DNA of 15,897 bases from an uncultured Collinsella sp. (GTDB lineage Bacteria; Actinomycetota; Coriobacteriia; Coriobacteriales; Coriobacteriaceae): contig URYT01000025.1 of the NCBI GenBank assembly GCA_900552185.1, forward strand, positions 1 to 15,897, read 5' to 3'. Made by a program: the position numbers and the translations under genes. The notes under the pieces are model-generated. The model had not been told where the DNA came from. It saw nothing but the letters and a program-made list of their open reading frames with translations, and did not search any database. Each line of letters opens with the position of its first letter. Within the stretch, counting starts at the first letter, position 1. This document shows, in pieces, positions 6,044 to 12,921 of this stretch.

Positions 6044-7327
6044 TTAGCCCAAAACATCCGACAGGATCTCGATCAGGCTGTCCACGTCGGCTTCCTCGCA
6101 GACAAGTGGCGGCAGGAAACGCAGCGTATGCGCACCCGTAGCGTTGATCACGGCACCGGCGGCCAGCGCGCGGGCAACAACATCATGCGCGTCGCCCGCG
6201 GCATCATCCAAATCACAGCCGAGCATCAAGCCGCGGCCACGTACCTCGGTCACGTGCGGCAGCTTGGCGAGCTTTGCCTCCATATAGGCGCCCACCTTGG
6301 CAGCATGGTCGGCATAATCGCCGCGCACGAGCGCGGAGAGCGTCGCGGCGCACGCCGCGACGGCCAAGCAGCTACCGCCAAAGGTCGAGCCGTGGTCCCC
6401 CGGCTTAAACACGTCGGCAATCTCCTTCTTTGCCACTACGGCACCCATGGGCACGCCATCGGCAATGCCCTTGGCAAGGCTCATAATGTCGGGCTCCACG
6501 CCATAGGTTTGGAATGCAAATGGCTTGCCAGAGCGGAAGATGCCGCACTGGACCTCGTCGGCGATAAGCACGGCACCCACCTCGTGCGCCAAGTCGCGCG
6601 CCGTAGCCATAAACTCCTCGGTCATGGGATGCACACCGCTCTCACCCTGGATCGGCTCGAGCATCACGGCACAAATTTCGCTCCCCAGCTGCTTAAAGAT
6701 CGCACGAAGCTCATCCACATCGTTGGACGTGCAGGCCACAAAGCCACCCGGCAGTGGGCGGAAGCTGTCCTGCAGCCAATCCTGCATGGTGGCGGCAATG
6801 GTCTCGAGCGTACGGCCGTGGAACCCGCCGCGCATGCACACGATGGTGTTGCCGCCATTACCGGCACGCTTGGCGTACAGGCGCGCGAGCTTCATCGAGC
6901 CCTCGTTGGCCTCGGCGCCAGAGTTGGCAAAGAAGGTCTCCCAAACCTGCTCATCCGCAGCCGGGGCACCAAGAGCAGCTGCCGTGGTCTCATCGCCGGC
7001 GACAACGGCATCGGCAAGCACGCGCGCACCATCTACGTCGTCGTTAGCAAGCTTGGACAGCAGCGCCGCGACCTGTCCGCGCTGCTCGATGTAGAAGTAA
7101 TTGGAGACATGCATGAGCTTTTTGGTCTGTGCCTCGAGCGCCGAGAGCACAGCCGGGTCGCCATGACCTAGGCTGCACACGCCGATGCCGGCAAGAAAGT
7201 CGAGGTACTCACGGCCATCGTCGCCGGTGAGCTTCATGCCGTGACCCTCGACAAACTCGACCGGAGAGCGGCCAAAGGTATGCATAACGTAATGGGATTC
7301 AAGCGATTGCTGAGCTGCAAGTGACAT
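6044..7327 (-). CDS. argD: Acetylornithine aminotransferase
   Basis: PLP-dependent class III aminotransferase that converts N-acetylglutamate semialdehyde to N-acetylornithine in ornithine/arginine synthesis. Of its 427 residues, FLAGIGVCSLGH (44-55), NSGAEANE (135-142, phosphate and substrate binding), GGFHGRT (167-173), LIADEVQCG (254-262) and the Schiff-base lysine Lys286 in SLAKG are clear. It is longer than the usual 390-400 residues. The extra length is mostly an Ala/Asp-rich stretch at about 97-128, just before the SGAEANE block. AAAGG lies upstream of the ATG. It is last in the argCJBD series, 69 bp after argB. ArgD enzymes often also act on succinyl-DAP, but the context supports the arginine role. 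Confidence 0.93.
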   Translation of the reverse strand: MSLAAQQSLESHYVMHTFGRSPVEFVEGHGMKLTGDDGREYLDFLAGIGVCSLGHGDPAVLSALEAQTKKLMHVSNYFYIEQRGQVAALLSKLANDDVDGARVLADAVVAGDETTAAALGAPAADEQVWETFFANSGAEANEGSMKLARLYAKRAGNGGNTIVCMRGGFHGRTLETIAATMQDWLQDSFRPLPGGFVACTSNDVDELRAIFKQLGSEICAVMLEPIQGESGVHPMTEEFMATARDLAHEVGAVLIADEVQCGIFRSGKPFAFQTYGVEPDIMSLAKGIADGVPMGAVVAKKEIADVFKPGDHGSTFGGSCLAVAACAATLSALVRGDYADHAAKVGAYMEAKLAKLPHVTEVRGRGLMLGCDLDDAAGDAHDVVARALAAGAVINATGAHTLRFLPPLVCEEADVDSLIEILSDVLG

Positions 7328-7396
7328 GGGATGCCTTTCGTTGGGCGCCAGACGGCGCGGGGCTATGGGTGCAGGAATGGGGCGGCTGCGGGTCAG

Positions 7397-8377
7397 CTAG
7401 ACCGTCTGAAGCTTCTCGACCTCGTCAAGGTTTTCGGTCAGACGCGCAGCAAACGTCGAAAGCGGATGCGGATGCGTATCGAACTCGTAAGCCGTCTCGG
7501 TGGAATGGATCACGGTGCCGACGCCGGCATCGGTCAGCAGCTCCAGGAGCAGCGAATGCGGCGTAGTACCGTTAATGATGTGGGCACGAAATACGCCGCC
7601 GGTAAGCGCATCGACGGCCGCGCGCAGCTTGGGAATCATGCCCTTATCGACCTCGCCGCCGTAGAGCATTTCGTTAACCTCGTCGAGCGTTAGGTTGGAG
7701 ATAAGCGAGTCCTTGTCGCTAAAGTCCTTGTACAGGCCATCGACATCGGTCAAAAAGATCGCCTTATGCGCGTGGAGCGCCGCGGCAACGGCACCGGCGG
7801 CGGTGTCGGCGTTGATGTTGAAGAAACCGCCGTCCTCCCCCGCCGCGACGGTAGCGATGACGGGGATGTACTCGCTATCGAGTAAGCGCTCGATATAGTC
7901 GGTGTTGACGTGCGTCACTTTGCCCACGCGACCGAGCTCGGGGTCGAGCGGCTCGGCGATGAGCGTGCCGGCATCGCTGCCCGACACGCCCACGGCCAGG
8001 TTGCCGTGGTGGTTGATGGCAGCAACCAGCTCCTGGTTAACCTTGCCGCCCAGCACCTCGCGCACGATATCCATAGTCGCCGGCGTGGTCACGCGCTGGC
8101 CGTTCTTAAACTCGACGGGAATATCGTAATGGCTCAGCGCCTCGTTGATAGCCTTGCCGCCGCCGTGCACGATGACGGGGCGCATACCGATGATCTTGAG
8201 CAAAACGATGTCGCTCATCACGTCGCGGCGCAGCTGCTCATCAACCATGGCGGCTCCGCCATATTTGATAACAACCGTCTTGCCGGTCAGGTTCTTAATC
8301 CACGGCAGCGCTTCGAACAGCAGCTGCGCGGTTGCTTCGTTGGATTCGCTCGAACGACAATCGCGTGCGAATTTCAT
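7397..8377 (-). CDS. argB: Acetylglutamate kinase
   Basis: Phosphorylates N-acetylglutamate, the usual arginine-feedback step. Starting at the ATG at 8377 it has 326 residues. It shows VIKYGGAAM (36-44, nucleotide phosphate binding), VHGGGKAI (70-77, substrate binding) and a late FFNINADTAAGAVAAAL block typical of amino-acid kinases. I chose 8377 because GAGG lies 6 nt upstream. A longer frame back to 8437 has no ribosome site and adds unrelated residues. The protein continues about 30 residues past the point where most ArgB end (after GVGTVIHS), with a tail rich in Thr, His and Glu. It lies between argJ (81 bp upstream) and argD. Confidence 0.93.
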   Translation of the reverse strand: MKFARDCRSSESNEATAQLLFEALPWIKNLTGKTVVIKYGGAAMVDEQLRRDVMSDIVLLKIIGMRPVIVHGGGKAINEALSHYDIPVEFKNGQRVTTPATMDIVREVLGGKVNQELVAAINHHGNLAVGVSGSDAGTLIAEPLDPELGRVGKVTHVNTDYIERLLDSEYIPVIATVAAGEDGGFFNINADTAAGAVAAALHAHKAIFLTDVDGLYKDFSDKDSLISNLTLDEVNEMLYGGEVDKGMIPKLRAAVDALTGGVFRAHIINGTTPHSLLLELLTDAGVGTVIHSTETAYEFDTHPHPLSTFAARLTENLDEVEKLQTV

Positions 8378-8458
8378 AATCTGCCTCGTCTTTCGTATCG
8401 TTATCGCGCCGTGCTCCGCTGTCCGCAATCGCGGCAAGATGCGCAGCGTGCCCGGAAT

Positions 8459-9727
8459 CTAGGAACGGTAGTCGCCGTTGATGGAGATGTACTCATGCGT
8501 GAGGTCGCAGGTCCACACGGTCGTTGCCGCGTCGCCTGCGCCCAGGTCGGCCGAGATCACGATCTCGGGCGCCTCGAAACGTCGTAGAGCCTCGTCCTCA
8601 TCAAAGGGAACAGTCAGACCGTCGCGACAGACAGGCATGCCCATCATGTCGATGGAAACGTCTTCCTGATTAAACTTCACGCCGCATTTGCCAAGCGCCA
8701 TAGCAACACGGCCCCAGTTGCAGTCGTGGCCGGCGATGCAGGTCTTAACGAGCGGCGAGTTGGAAACGGCACGGGCGGCGATATCGGCCTCCTCGTCGTT
8801 CACGGCGCCGGTAACGTTGACCGTAACGAGCTTGGATGCGCCCTCGCCATCGGCGGCGATATTGCGCGCCAGGCTCTCGCACACCTCGTGCACGGCAAAT
8901 GCCAACTCGTCGAAGGCATCGGAGCCCTCGACGATAGGCTCGGCATCTGCGGCAGCGGCGCCGGAGGCAAGCATGATGCAGGTGTCGTTGGTCGAGGTGT
9001 CGGAATCGACCGTTACCTTGTTAAAGGTCTGCTTGACGGTCGAGAGCAGCAGGGCATGAAGTGCCGCAGGCTCGACGGGGGCATCGGTGGTGATAACTGC
9101 GATCATGGTGGCCATGTTGGGCATGATCATGCCCGAGCCCTTGCACATTCCGCCTACCGTATAGACATTGCCCGCATGACCCGCAGCCTCGCTGACATAG
9201 GACACGGCGTACTCCTTGGAGTGCGTGTCAGTCGTCATGATGGCGCGAGCGGCATCGGCGCCACCGTGGGCGGAGAGCGCCTCGTAGGCAGCAGGAATGG
9301 CGGTCTCAAACGTGTCGATCGGCAGAATCTGGCCAATCACACCCGTGGAGGCAACCAGAATCTGCTGGGGTTCGCAGCCGATGACCTGCGATGCGATGCT
9401 GCACGTCTCGCGCGCGCATGCAAGGCCGGTCTCACCCGTGGCGGCGTTGGCATTGCCAGAGTTGACCGAAACGCCGGCGATGACGCCATAGCCCTTGTCG
9501 GCACCGCCCAGGTTGGCACGACTCACCTGCACGGGCGCCGCGCAAAAGCGATTGGTGGTAAACACGCCAGCACCGGGACAGGGTTTATCGGGCACGACGA
9601 GCGCGTAATCCAGACGCTCGGGGTTCTTGCGGAACCCAGCGTGGATTCCCGCAGCTTTAAAACCAGCCGCAGCCGTAACGCCACCCTCGACGGCGCGAAT
9701 CTTGATATCAAACAGCTCGGTATTCAT
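8459..9727 (-). CDS. argJ: Bifunctional glutamate N-acetyltransferase / ornithine acetyltransferase
   Basis: Transfers the acetyl group from N-acetylornithine to glutamate, closing the acetyl cycle. Many ArgJ also use acetyl-CoA. The 422 residues include NSGNANAATG (89-98), ASTGVIGQ (126-133) and KGSGMIMPNMATM (196-208). The last holds the Ala206-Thr207 self-cleavage site, and Thr207 would be the nucleophile of the beta subunit. Length and motifs fit the family. AAGGAG lies 11 nt before the ATG. Its presence here and the absence of argE/argA in the cluster indicate the cyclic pathway. It is preceded by a 134-bp gap after argC that may hold an attenuator. Confidence 0.94.
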   Translation of the reverse strand: MNTELFDIKIRAVEGGVTAAAGFKAAGIHAGFRKNPERLDYALVVPDKPCPGAGVFTTNRFCAAPVQVSRANLGGADKGYGVIAGVSVNSGNANAATGETGLACARETCSIASQVIGCEPQQILVASTGVIGQILPIDTFETAIPAAYEALSAHGGADAARAIMTTDTHSKEYAVSYVSEAAGHAGNVYTVGGMCKGSGMIMPNMATMIAVITTDAPVEPAALHALLLSTVKQTFNKVTVDSDTSTNDTCIMLASGAAAADAEPIVEGSDAFDELAFAVHEVCESLARNIAADGEGASKLVTVNVTGAVNDEEADIAARAVSNSPLVKTCIAGHDCNWGRVAMALGKCGVKFNQEDVSIDMMGMPVCRDGLTVPFDEDEALRRFEAPEIVISADLGAGDAATTVWTCDLTHEYISINGDYRS

Positions 9728-9753
9728 CGTCTTTATGACTCCTTATGTCAAAC

Positions 9754-9784
9754 AAAAAACGGACATCGGTTGGTGCGCCATGCC
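9754..9784 (-). terminator. Weak terminator or attenuator between argC and argJ
   Basis: On the minus strand an imperfect GC-rich stem starting GGCAT and ending ATGTCC is followed by GTTTTTTG, 27 nt before the argJ ATG. A separate stem GAGTGG, GGCG, CCACTC lies just upstream at 9810-9825. Together they could cut or process the transcript so that argC is expressed more than argJBD. The pairing is weak and includes a G-U pair and a bulge. Confidence 0.3.
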
Positions 9785-9861
9785 AGTCGTGATCATGAGA
9801 CCAGCTTAAGAGTGGCGCCCCACTCGATGCCCGACTACCAAATCGTTAACAATCGAATGTG

Positions 9862-10932
9862 CTACACCGGGCACGCCACTGTGGGCAAGCCTCGTCGCTC
9901 GTCAAAGCCAAAGACGATATTGGCGCACTGGACCGCTTGGCCCGCAGCGCCCTTGCACAGATTGTCGATGGCGCCCGTCGCCACCAGCACGCCCGCGCGC
10001 TTGTTGAACGCAAGGCCAATCTGGGCGGCGTTGGTGCCGACGACCGAAGCCGTCTTGGGCTGCTGGCCGGCATCGAGCACGCGCACAAAGGTGCGTCCAG
10101 CGTAGAACTGCTTGTAATGGTCGACGACATCCTCAAGAACCAGCGCGTCGAGAGCCTGCGGCGCGAGCGGCATCGTCACCGTGGAAAGCAGGCCGCGCTT
10201 GAGCGGTGCCAGATGCGGGGTAAAGACGACGCGATCGGTTAAGCCAAGGATTTGCTCAATCTCGGGCGTGTGGCGATGTTTACCCACGCCATAGGCTTCC
10301 AGGTTCTCGTCGGCGCTGCAAAAGTGGGTGCGGGCGTTGCAGGACTTACCGGCACCCGTCGCGCCACTGATGGCATCGACGATTACGGGACCGTTCTCTG
10401 CCACCCAACCCGCACGCACGGCAGGAGCAGCAGCAAGACTCGTTGCGGTGGGATAGCAACCGGCGCAGGCGACCAACACGGGCCTGCCAGCGGCATGGCT
10501 GGAAGCAGCGGTCTCTAAGTCCTCGCAGAACAGCTCGGGCAGGCCGAAAGCGCGGGTCTTGAGCAACTCGGGGCTCGTGTGCTCGGCGGCATACCATGCC
10601 TCAAAGACAGACGCGTCGCTCAGACGGTAATCGGCCGAAAGATCAAAGCAGGAGACGCCCGATGCAAGCAGCGCGGGCACCTGTGCCATGGCAGCCGTGT
10701 GCGGCACGGCAAGAAAAACCGCATCGCAGCTCTTGAGCTCGGGGGCGTCATGCGTGGTGAAAACCAGATCGCTCACGCCAGCAAAGCTCGGATACACCGC
10801 GGACAGCGGCTGGCCGGCATCGGCGTTGGACGTAATGGCAACAAGTTCAAACTCGGGATGGCCGAGCACGAGGCGAATGAGCTCGGCTCCGGCATATCCA
10901 GCCGCGCCGACGATTCCAACCTTCAAAGACAT
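9862..10932 (-). CDS. argC: N-acetyl-gamma-glutamyl-phosphate reductase
   Basis: NADPH-dependent reductase that turns N-acetylglutamyl phosphate into the semialdehyde. The 356 residues begin with a Rossmann loop GIVGAAGYAGAEL (6-18). They contain FDLSADYRL (96-104), GLPEL (130-134) and VACAGCYPTA (154-163), with Cys159 as the catalytic thiol, and end with GFDERRGL as is usual for the family. AAGGAG stands 7 nt before the ATG. It is the first gene of argC-J-B-D, and candidate ArgR boxes lie about 85-120 bp upstream. Confidence 0.94.
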   Translation of the reverse strand: MSLKVGIVGAAGYAGAELIRLVLGHPEFELVAITSNADAGQPLSAVYPSFAGVSDLVFTTHDAPELKSCDAVFLAVPHTAAMAQVPALLASGVSCFDLSADYRLSDASVFEAWYAAEHTSPELLKTRAFGLPELFCEDLETAASSHAAGRPVLVACAGCYPTATSLAAAPAVRAGWVAENGPVIVDAISGATGAGKSCNARTHFCSADENLEAYGVGKHRHTPEIEQILGLTDRVVFTPHLAPLKRGLLSTVTMPLAPQALDALVLEDVVDHYKQFYAGRTFVRVLDAGQQPKTASVVGTNAAQIGLAFNKRAGVLVATGAIDNLCKGAAGQAVQCANIVFGFDERRGLPTVACPV

Positions 10933-11001
10933 ATCAGACTCCTTGTCTGCGATTTATGCACCGATGCGCATTTCGCAGTGGTCGTTATGAAGTGGGTTGA
11001 A

Positions 11002-11010
11002 ACTTTAGCA
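11002..11010 (-). promoter_or_regulatory. Candidate extended -10 of the arg operon
   Basis: TGCTAAAGT on the minus strand would start transcription about 60 nt before the argC ATG. The -35 is not clear. Its expected position falls inside the nearer ARG-box-like sequence, which would fit repression by ArgR. Confidence 0.35.
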
Positions 11011-11017
11011 CCAAAAG

Positions 11018-11055
11018 ATGCATGAACACATAAATGGCTTGCATATTCATGCATT
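11018..11055 (-). promoter_or_regulatory. Pair of candidate ArgR operators
   Basis: The farther site (11038-11055) is built round the perfect palindrome TGCATATTCATGCA at 11040-11053. The nearer site (11018-11035) is a poorer relative that shares ATGCATGAA. Their centres are about 20 bp apart, about the spacing of paired ARG boxes, and TGCAT..ATGCA half-sites resemble those reported for actinobacterial ArgR. No argR gene is in the window. Confidence 0.5.
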
Positions 11056-11100
11056 GAAACATTCCCGACACATTCGCTTGAAGGAATTGACAAATGGAGC

Positions 11101-11148
11101 GGCCCCGTATTGACCGGCGCTCCTAACGGCGCCGGGCAATACGGGGCC
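11101..11148. other. 48-nt near-perfect long hairpin
   Basis: GGCCCCGTATTG (11101-11112) pairs perfectly with CAATACGGGGCC (11137-11148). Inside, after a 1-1 mismatch, CCGGCGC pairs with GCGCCGG round an 8-nt loop. It lies 40 nt past the stop of the last split-barrel gene, so it could end or protect the riboflavin operon message. The sequence after it on the minus strand lacks a T-run. The loop bases TCCTAAC are the exact complement of GTTAGGA at 11170-11176. Confidence 0.7.
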
Positions 11149-11188
11149 CGCCCATGCGAAAACCAAGTTGTTAGGATGAGCCAGCTGG

Positions 11189-11599
11189 CTAGAGCTCGAC
11201 CGGCACCCATTCGTCGTGATTGCAGATAAATGCCTCGGAATCCTCGACGCTAAAGAAGACAAGCGCGGGGTCGTTAGGCCCCTCATAGTGCTCGCCCAGG
11301 TGCTCTAGATGCTTCCACCCGGCTTCGCGCATTTCGTCTAAAGCCCGGTCATCCAAGCCGGCACGCCCGCGCAAGATGAGCCAGCCATGGCCCGGCCACC
11401 AACTCGTGGCCTCAAAGCGCTGGTTTTGCAGCAGCTCTTGCCACACATCTTTGGTGCGCGCTGTTACAAACCACAGCTTGCCATCCTGGATCTGCGCAAA
11501 CGAAAACGGACGCACATGAGGCTGTCCGTCAACGCTCGTCGCCAAATACCATGCCGGCACCGACGTCAGATACTCCAACACCGTATTCAATCCGTCCAC
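11189..11599 (-). CDS. FMN-binding split-barrel (PPOX-family) protein, copy A
   Basis: Small soluble protein of 136 residues in the pyridoxamine 5'-phosphate oxidase-like split-barrel family, whose members mostly bind FMN. Visible blocks are PAWYLATSVDGQPHVRPFSF (15-34, the usual VRPF strand pair), DGKLWFVTARTKDVWQEL (39-56) and a C-terminal VFFSVEDSEAFI. It is not a true pyridoxamine phosphate oxidase, being too short and lacking that enzyme's C-terminal region. It is a tandem relative of the gene upstream (44 bp gap). AGGAGG lies 6 nt before the ATG. Its place at the end of the riboflavin-transport operon supports flavin binding. The reaction and substrate are unknown; flavin reduction, flavin storage or quinone/aldehyde reduction are open options. 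Confidence 0.85.
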   Translation of the reverse strand: MDGLNTVLEYLTSVPAWYLATSVDGQPHVRPFSFAQIQDGKLWFVTARTKDVWQELLQNQRFEATSWWPGHGWLILRGRAGLDDRALDEMREAGWKHLEHLGEHYEGPNDPALVFFSVEDSEAFICNHDEWVPVEL

Positions 11600-11643
11600 G
11601 TTTCCTCCTGTACTAGTTAGTTTGGGAACCTGGTTTGTGCGAG

Positions 11644-12090
11644 CTAGAGCTCCAGGCGCTCCTCCCTGCCGTCGATATCACAGAAGCGCGCGGCAATATT
11701 GCAGACCGAAAAGAAAGCAAGGCGGCCGTCGTTGGCACTCTCGTGTTCCTCGCCAATGCCCACCATGTGCTTAAAACCCGCTTGACGCACCTTGTCGCTC
11801 GCAACTGCGTCGTCCTCAAGTGCGGCTTCGCCGGTCAATACGATCCAACATTCCCCCGGCTTCCAGCCCGATACCTCAAACTTGGGATTCGCGCTCAGCT
11901 CCGCCCACACATCTTTGTCGCGCGACGTACAAAACCACAGTTTACCGTCATCGACCATGGCAAACGAAAACGGCCTCACGCGAGGCTGATGCCCGTCGGC
12001 TACATCGGTCGTGGCCAGATACCACGCCGGAATGCGCCTGAGATACGAACAGGCGCGCTCAAGCTGAGCCGTGCGGTCGTTGTCGGTCAT
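11644..12090 (-). CDS. FMN-binding split-barrel (PPOX-family) protein, copy B
   Basis: 148 residues, clearly related to copy A: PAWYLATT (21-28), RVRPFSFAMVDDGKLWFCTSRDKDVW (37-62 region), a GW.PGECWIVLTGEAAL strand block (75-91) and RLAFFSV near the end. Both proteins finish with an acidic residue then Leu (..RLEL and ..PVEL). Copy B carries an extra N-terminal stretch of about 10 residues. The ATG has AAAGGGG 5 nt upstream and lies only 30 bp after the ecfT stop, so it is probably on the FMN-riboswitch transcript. FMN binding is inferred from family and context. The function is not known. Confidence 0.85.
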   Translation of the reverse strand: MTDNDRTAQLERACSYLRRIPAWYLATTDVADGHQPRVRPFSFAMVDDGKLWFCTSRDKDVWAELSANPKFEVSGWKPGECWIVLTGEAALEDDAVASDKVRQAGFKHMVGIGEEHESANDGRLAFFSVCNIAARFCDIDGREERLEL

Positions 12091-12120
12091 AGGGACCCCT
12101 TTCTTGCGCTCGAATCGCGC

Positions 12121-12921
12121 CTAAACAAGTTGAAGGTTGATGACGATGACGCAGATGAGCAGCAACGCCGTCACCACCGCCGCCAACGCATCGCCGCGGC
12201 CAAACGTAAGTGCATGCAGACGCGTGCGTCCCTGTTCGCCGTGATAGCAACGCGCATCCATGGCGGCCGAAAGCGTCTCGGCATGACGGAACACGCCCGT
12301 GAACAGCGGAATGGCCACACTGCCGAGCATACGCACGCCGCCGAGCGGGCCTCCCGTCACGCGCGCACCGCGGCTCGCCTGCGCATCGGCCGTCTGCTTC
12401 ATCTCGGTAGCGAACTGCGGCATAAAGCGCAACGCGATACCCATGATCATGCCGAGCTCGTGCGCAGGAAGTCCCACACGCGCAAACGGCGCGAGCAGGC
12501 GCTCAAAGCCCGCGGTGAGGTCGAGTGTCGGTGTGGTGAGCGTAATGGCGCTCATGCCGGCCATCATCAAGCTCAGGCGGCACGCCATAAAGGCGGCAGA
12601 ACGCAGCGAGCCCTCGCTTATCTGCAGAAAGCCGAGCTGCCACAGGATGCGCCCACTCTGATCGGTAAACAAGTTGAGCACCGCGACCACGACGACGATT
12701 GCCAGCAGCGGCGCCATCGACGACAGAACGCGACGAACCGGCACCCGAGACACGGCATAGGTCAGCACAACGAAAATTGCGACCGGGACCAGTCCGCGGA
12801 AGCCACTGACCGTGAGCGTCGTGATCAGAAACACAAAGCCCAAGAGCAACTTGGTTCGCGGGTCCAGGCGGTGGATTGCACTATCGCCGGGATAGTAACT
12901 GCCAAACGAAAACGCCTCCAT
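12121..12921 (-). CDS. ecfT: ECF transporter transmembrane component
   Basis: Membrane coupling subunit of an energy-coupling-factor vitamin importer, 266 residues. Hydrophobic segments run at about 24-42, 44-58, 66-86 and 111-130, with a last one at about 243-265. The cytoplasmic coupling helices contain QASRGA (181-186) and AMDARCYHG (220-228), which match the two Ala-Arg-Gly-type motifs by which EcfT grips the two ATPases; the second has Cys in place of the usual Gly. The ATG overlaps the ecfA stop by one base (TGATG), so translation is probably coupled. Upstream are the ATPase and RibU genes. Confidence 0.93.
   Translation of the reverse strand: MEAFSFGSYYPGDSAIHRLDPRTKLLLGFVFLITTLTVSGFRGLVPVAIFVVLTYAVSRVPVRRVLSSMAPLLAIVVVVAVLNLFTDQSGRILWQLGFLQISEGSLRSAAFMACRLSLMMAGMSAITLTTPTLDLTAGFERLLAPFARVGLPAHELGMIMGIALRFMPQFATEMKQTADAQASRGARVTGGPLGGVRMLGSVAIPLFTGVFRHAETLSAAMDARCYHGEQGRTRLHALTFGRGDALAAVVTALLLICVIVINLQLV

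Noticed and set aside
8378..8437. Longer N-terminus for ArgB from the ATG at 8437
   Set aside because: No ribosome site upstream, and the extra 20 residues match nothing in the family; GAGG precedes the ATG at 8377.
11087..11115. Plus-strand TTGACA at 11087 as a promoter
   Set aside because: No -10 box at 16-18 bp spacing and no plus-strand gene downstream.
11101..11148. Calling the long hairpin a standard terminator
   Set aside because: Neither strand has a T-run after the stem, so I left it as an unassigned structure.
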